Shown: piece after piece, positions 5,756 through 7,309 of the stretch
Numbering within the stretch: position 1 is the first letter of the stretch
How the letters are laid out: each line of letters begins with the position of its first letter
Assembly (NCBI GenBank): GCA_030589715.1
Contig: JAUUVE010000097.1
Span: 1 to 7,309 of the forward strand
DNA length: 7,309 nt
Reading direction: 5' to 3'
Source: Desulfobacteraceae bacterium
GTDB lineage: Bacteria; Desulfobacterota; DSM-4660; Desulfatiglandales; Desulfatiglandaceae
Translations under genes and position numbers: made by a program
Notes under the pieces: generated by a model
What the model was told of the DNA's origin: nothing
Database searches by the model: none
What the model saw: only the letters and a program-made list of their open reading frames with translations

Positions 5756-6976
5756 TTAACGTCTTCCCAATCGAATAAACAAAAAGACAAGACCTGCCAT
5801 TACAAAGACAATAATTCCTATACCTATCCATCCCCAGGCACTTGAGGCGTTGACAGTAACCCTTAGTTCAATGGTCTTAGATACCCGTCCCCCTTCTGCC
5901 CTGAGGCCTACAGAATAATCACCCACCAATGCCTGGTCAGTTGGAGTGATGGAGACCTCCACCTGTTTGAGCTGTTCTGGGGCCAGGGTGTCTATCTTTT
6001 CCGGGTTGAATTCAACCTCCCAGTTTTCCGGTTTGAAGGAGATGAATTGAAGATTGTTTAGCGGCGCAGAACCGGTGTTCTGGACATAGATTGACAAGTT
6101 GGCCTTATTCCCCCTAAGGGCGTTCAATGAGAGGAGGCCGGTTGCAGTACCCGCTTCCAGGTTGTAGGTGCCGGTCAGTACTACCTTTAGGACGGCCTCT
6201 CCCTCGGCCTCGGCGGAACTGATCTTGACCAATATGGGATAAGTCCCTGGTTTTGCAAATGGGTAAGGCTTCACCTCGACGGCCATAGTCTGGCTCTGGT
6301 CGGCCTTTAATCTCAGGCTGGAGATAAATTTTTGTTCATAGGCCGGCTTAAAGTTGATCTCCCAATTCTCAGGTCCTTTGGAAATCAGGTTAAAAATGGT
6401 GTCCTTGTCTAACCTGTTTTCAACCTCCAAGGAAAATTCAAACTTTGCACCCGTAGGTCCCTGAAGAACCGGATAGGACGTAGTGATCTTTATCCCCTCG
6501 GGCCTCTTCTCTTCCTTCTTTTTCTTTACCTCAATGGTCACTTGACTTGTCGAGACGAATTTTTTGTCTTGGGTCTGACCCCTAATACCAATGGTATATT
6601 TTCCAGGCCCCACGGTTTCACCCGGTTGCGCCCTTAAGGTCAGGTTCTTGGATTTATCACTTTCTACGTGAACTCCTGTTACGCCAAAGCTATAGGTCTT
6701 TATCCAGGCCTTCCAACCGTCAGGGATTGACGTGACCGCGATATCGATATTTTCATCTCGTCTTCCCTGGTTGGTTACGATTAGGTCTATGTTTACGCCT
6801 TCTTCCTCTGAAACCACAATTCCCGTATATTCAGGAGAGACGGATATCCCACGCTCCGGGAGATCTTTTTTCTTCTCTTCGCTAAAGGCTGAAGAGTTAA
6901 GAGAGATGAGCAACACCATTACCACAATGAAAAATAGGGATGAAAAAAGAAATGACCTTTCCACTTTCCGTGTCAT
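5756..6976 (-). CDS. Secreted, membrane-anchored NEW3-domain (Ig-like repeat) protein
   Basis: A 406-residue envelope protein. It has a signal peptide (basic MTRKVER, hydrophobic core about 8-27, likely cleavage after about residue 30) and a C-terminal membrane anchor (about 380-402) ending in IRLGRR. The bulk therefore faces the periplasm. Between them are three tandem beta-rich domains of about 105 residues (about 43-150, 162-269, 273-376) resembling the NEW3 family. Each has a Trp motif, namely IPDGWKAWI (84-92), GPENWEINF (201-209) and KPENWEVEF (315-323). Each also ends with a P-G-Y strand such as GPGKYTIGI, KPGTYPILV and LVGDYSVGL. Lysine-rich linkers separate domains 1 and 2. No catalytic motif is seen. 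The ATG has a very strong SD (AGGAGGT, 8-nt spacing). It is followed after one base by the ABC ATPase gene. It may act as the periplasmic substrate-binding or adaptor part of the exporter; this is inference from gene order. Confidence 0.85.
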   Translation of the reverse strand: MTRKVERSFLFSSLFFIVVMVLLISLNSSAFSEEKKKDLPERGISVSPEYTGIVVSEEEGVNIDLIVTNQGRRDENIDIAVTSIPDGWKAWIKTYSFGVTGVHVESDKSKNLTLRAQPGETVGPGKYTIGIRGQTQDKKFVSTSQVTIEVKKKKEEKRPEGIKITTSYPVLQGPTGAKFEFSLEVENRLDKDTIFNLISKGPENWEINFKPAYEQKFISSLRLKADQSQTMAVEVKPYPFAKPGTYPILVKISSAEAEGEAVLKVVLTGTYNLEAGTATGLLSLNALRGNKANLSIYVQNTGSAPLNNLQFISFKPENWEVEFNPEKIDTLAPEQLKQVEVSITPTDQALVGDYSVGLRAEGGRVSKTIELRVTVNASSAWGWIGIGIIVFVMAGLVFLFIRLGRR

Positions 6977-7096
6977 GGAATCAAACCTCCTCTGATCTTT
7001 TGCGGTTTTTGTAACTCAAGGCCCCTTGCCGACATCATAGTCCTTGGCAGTAAAGTTCGAGTGGCCCGGTGGTCCGATTGAAGCAGGGACCGAGGT
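6977..7096 (-). other. Leader region of the NEW3/ABC operon
   Basis: This 120-base gap separates the partial gene from the NEW3 gene. It carries the strong SD of the NEW3 gene. A TATGAT box (7039-7034 on the minus strand) could be a -10 element, but the best -35 sequence I find matches poorly. A 5-bp inverted repeat (GGTCC 7071-7075 with GGACC 7087-7091) lacks a T-tract. Transcription may simply continue from the upstream gene. Confidence 0.35.
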
Positions 7097-7309
7097 TTAC
7101 GTATCCTTTGCATGTTTTTCTAAGGAATCAATGCTATACCCTGCTTTTTTGTAATTTTCAAGGGCCCTCGTCTTCATATTCTTGTCCTTTACCTTCTCTG
7201 AATGCTTATCTGCCAGCTCGGCTGCATGGCTCCACATTCCCTCCTTCTCATACTCACCGATTCTTTTATGGACCCTGGCATGTTCTTCAGAGGTCTCAAC
7301 AATCGCAGC
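7097..7309 (-). CDS. C-terminal fragment of an unrecognised helical protein
   Basis: The frame is open from the window edge for 70 codons to TAA (7099-7097); the start lies outside the window. The fragment is very hydrophilic and predicted helical, rich in Lys, Glu and His, with segments such as RIGEYEKEGMWSHAAELADK and TRALENYKKAGYSIDSLEKH. The A-x-x-Y/L-x-K-A-G pattern resembles a TPR-like or other helix-pair repeat, but I cannot assign a family. The codons read like a real gene. It lies upstream of the NEW3 gene in the same direction with a 120-base gap, so it may or may not share the transcript. Confidence 0.65.
   Translation of the reverse strand, partial: AAIVETSEEHARVHKRIGEYEKEGMWSHAAELADKHSEKVKDKNMKTRALENYKKAGYSIDSLEKHAKDT

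Noticed and set aside
5755..5790. TTG start at 5790 extending the ABC ATPase by 12 residues
   Set aside because: It would overlap the NEW3 gene by 35 bases and add residues before the usual N-terminal strand. The ATG at 5754 directly follows the NEW3 stop.
7034..7039. TATGAT as a -10 box for the NEW3 operon
   Set aside because: The sequence at the expected -35 distance (near CTCGAAC) matches TTGACA in only about half its positions, so a promoter is not supported.

Overview
The window looks bacterial. Genes are tightly packed, Shine-Dalgarno (SD) sites are good, and G+C looks roughly balanced by eye. Gene content (FtsB next to a TPR protein, a MetE-like zinc methyltransferase, and a NEW3/ABC-2 export operon) and an apparent in-frame UGA selenocysteine codon suggest a Desulfobacterota (deltaproteobacterial, sulfate-reducer-like) genome. 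That assignment is inference; no rRNA or other phylogenetic marker is present.

Layout. Positions 1-446 hold no convincing complete gene, but contain a long near-perfect hairpin (187-254) and a weak terminator-like hairpin (333-350). Positions 447-1424 (+) encode a UDP-glucuronate 4-epimerase-type sugar nucleotide epimerase. Everything after it lies on the minus strand. A sigma70-like promoter (3603-3632) appears to drive a three-gene overlapping operon: ftsB (3558-3160), a TPR protein (3176-2451) and a MetE-like methyltransferase (2461-1403). Upstream on the same strand is a second operon: a secreted, membrane-anchored NEW3-domain protein (6976-5756), an ABC ATPase (5754-5002) and an ABC-2 permease (4999-4028), possibly followed by a 68-residue CxxC protein (3975-3769). 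The window ends inside the C-terminal part of an unrecognised helical protein (7309-7097).

The main discovery is in the MetE-like gene. Read conventionally, it stops at a TGA (1498-1496) exactly where this family carries its conserved zinc-ligand cysteine (LTPS-C-GMGT). Reading through adds 30 family-like residues and ends at a TAA (1405-1403). A perfect 7-bp hairpin with loop GGA begins so that the loop lies 20 nt after the UGA, which fits a bacterial SECIS element. The gene is therefore best annotated as a 352-residue selenoprotein in which Sec322 replaces the catalytic-zinc cysteine. Several other genes in the window end normally at TGA, so TGA is not simply reassigned in this organism. 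The extended frame overlaps the 3' end of the convergent epimerase gene by 22 bp.

Functionally, the epimerase supplies galacturonate-type sugar nucleotides for surface polysaccharide. The NEW3/ABC operon looks like an envelope export or assembly system of unknown substrate, with a NosF/NosY-like architecture. FtsB belongs to the divisome. The MetE-like protein probably transfers a methyl group to a thiol, from a donor the sequence does not reveal.
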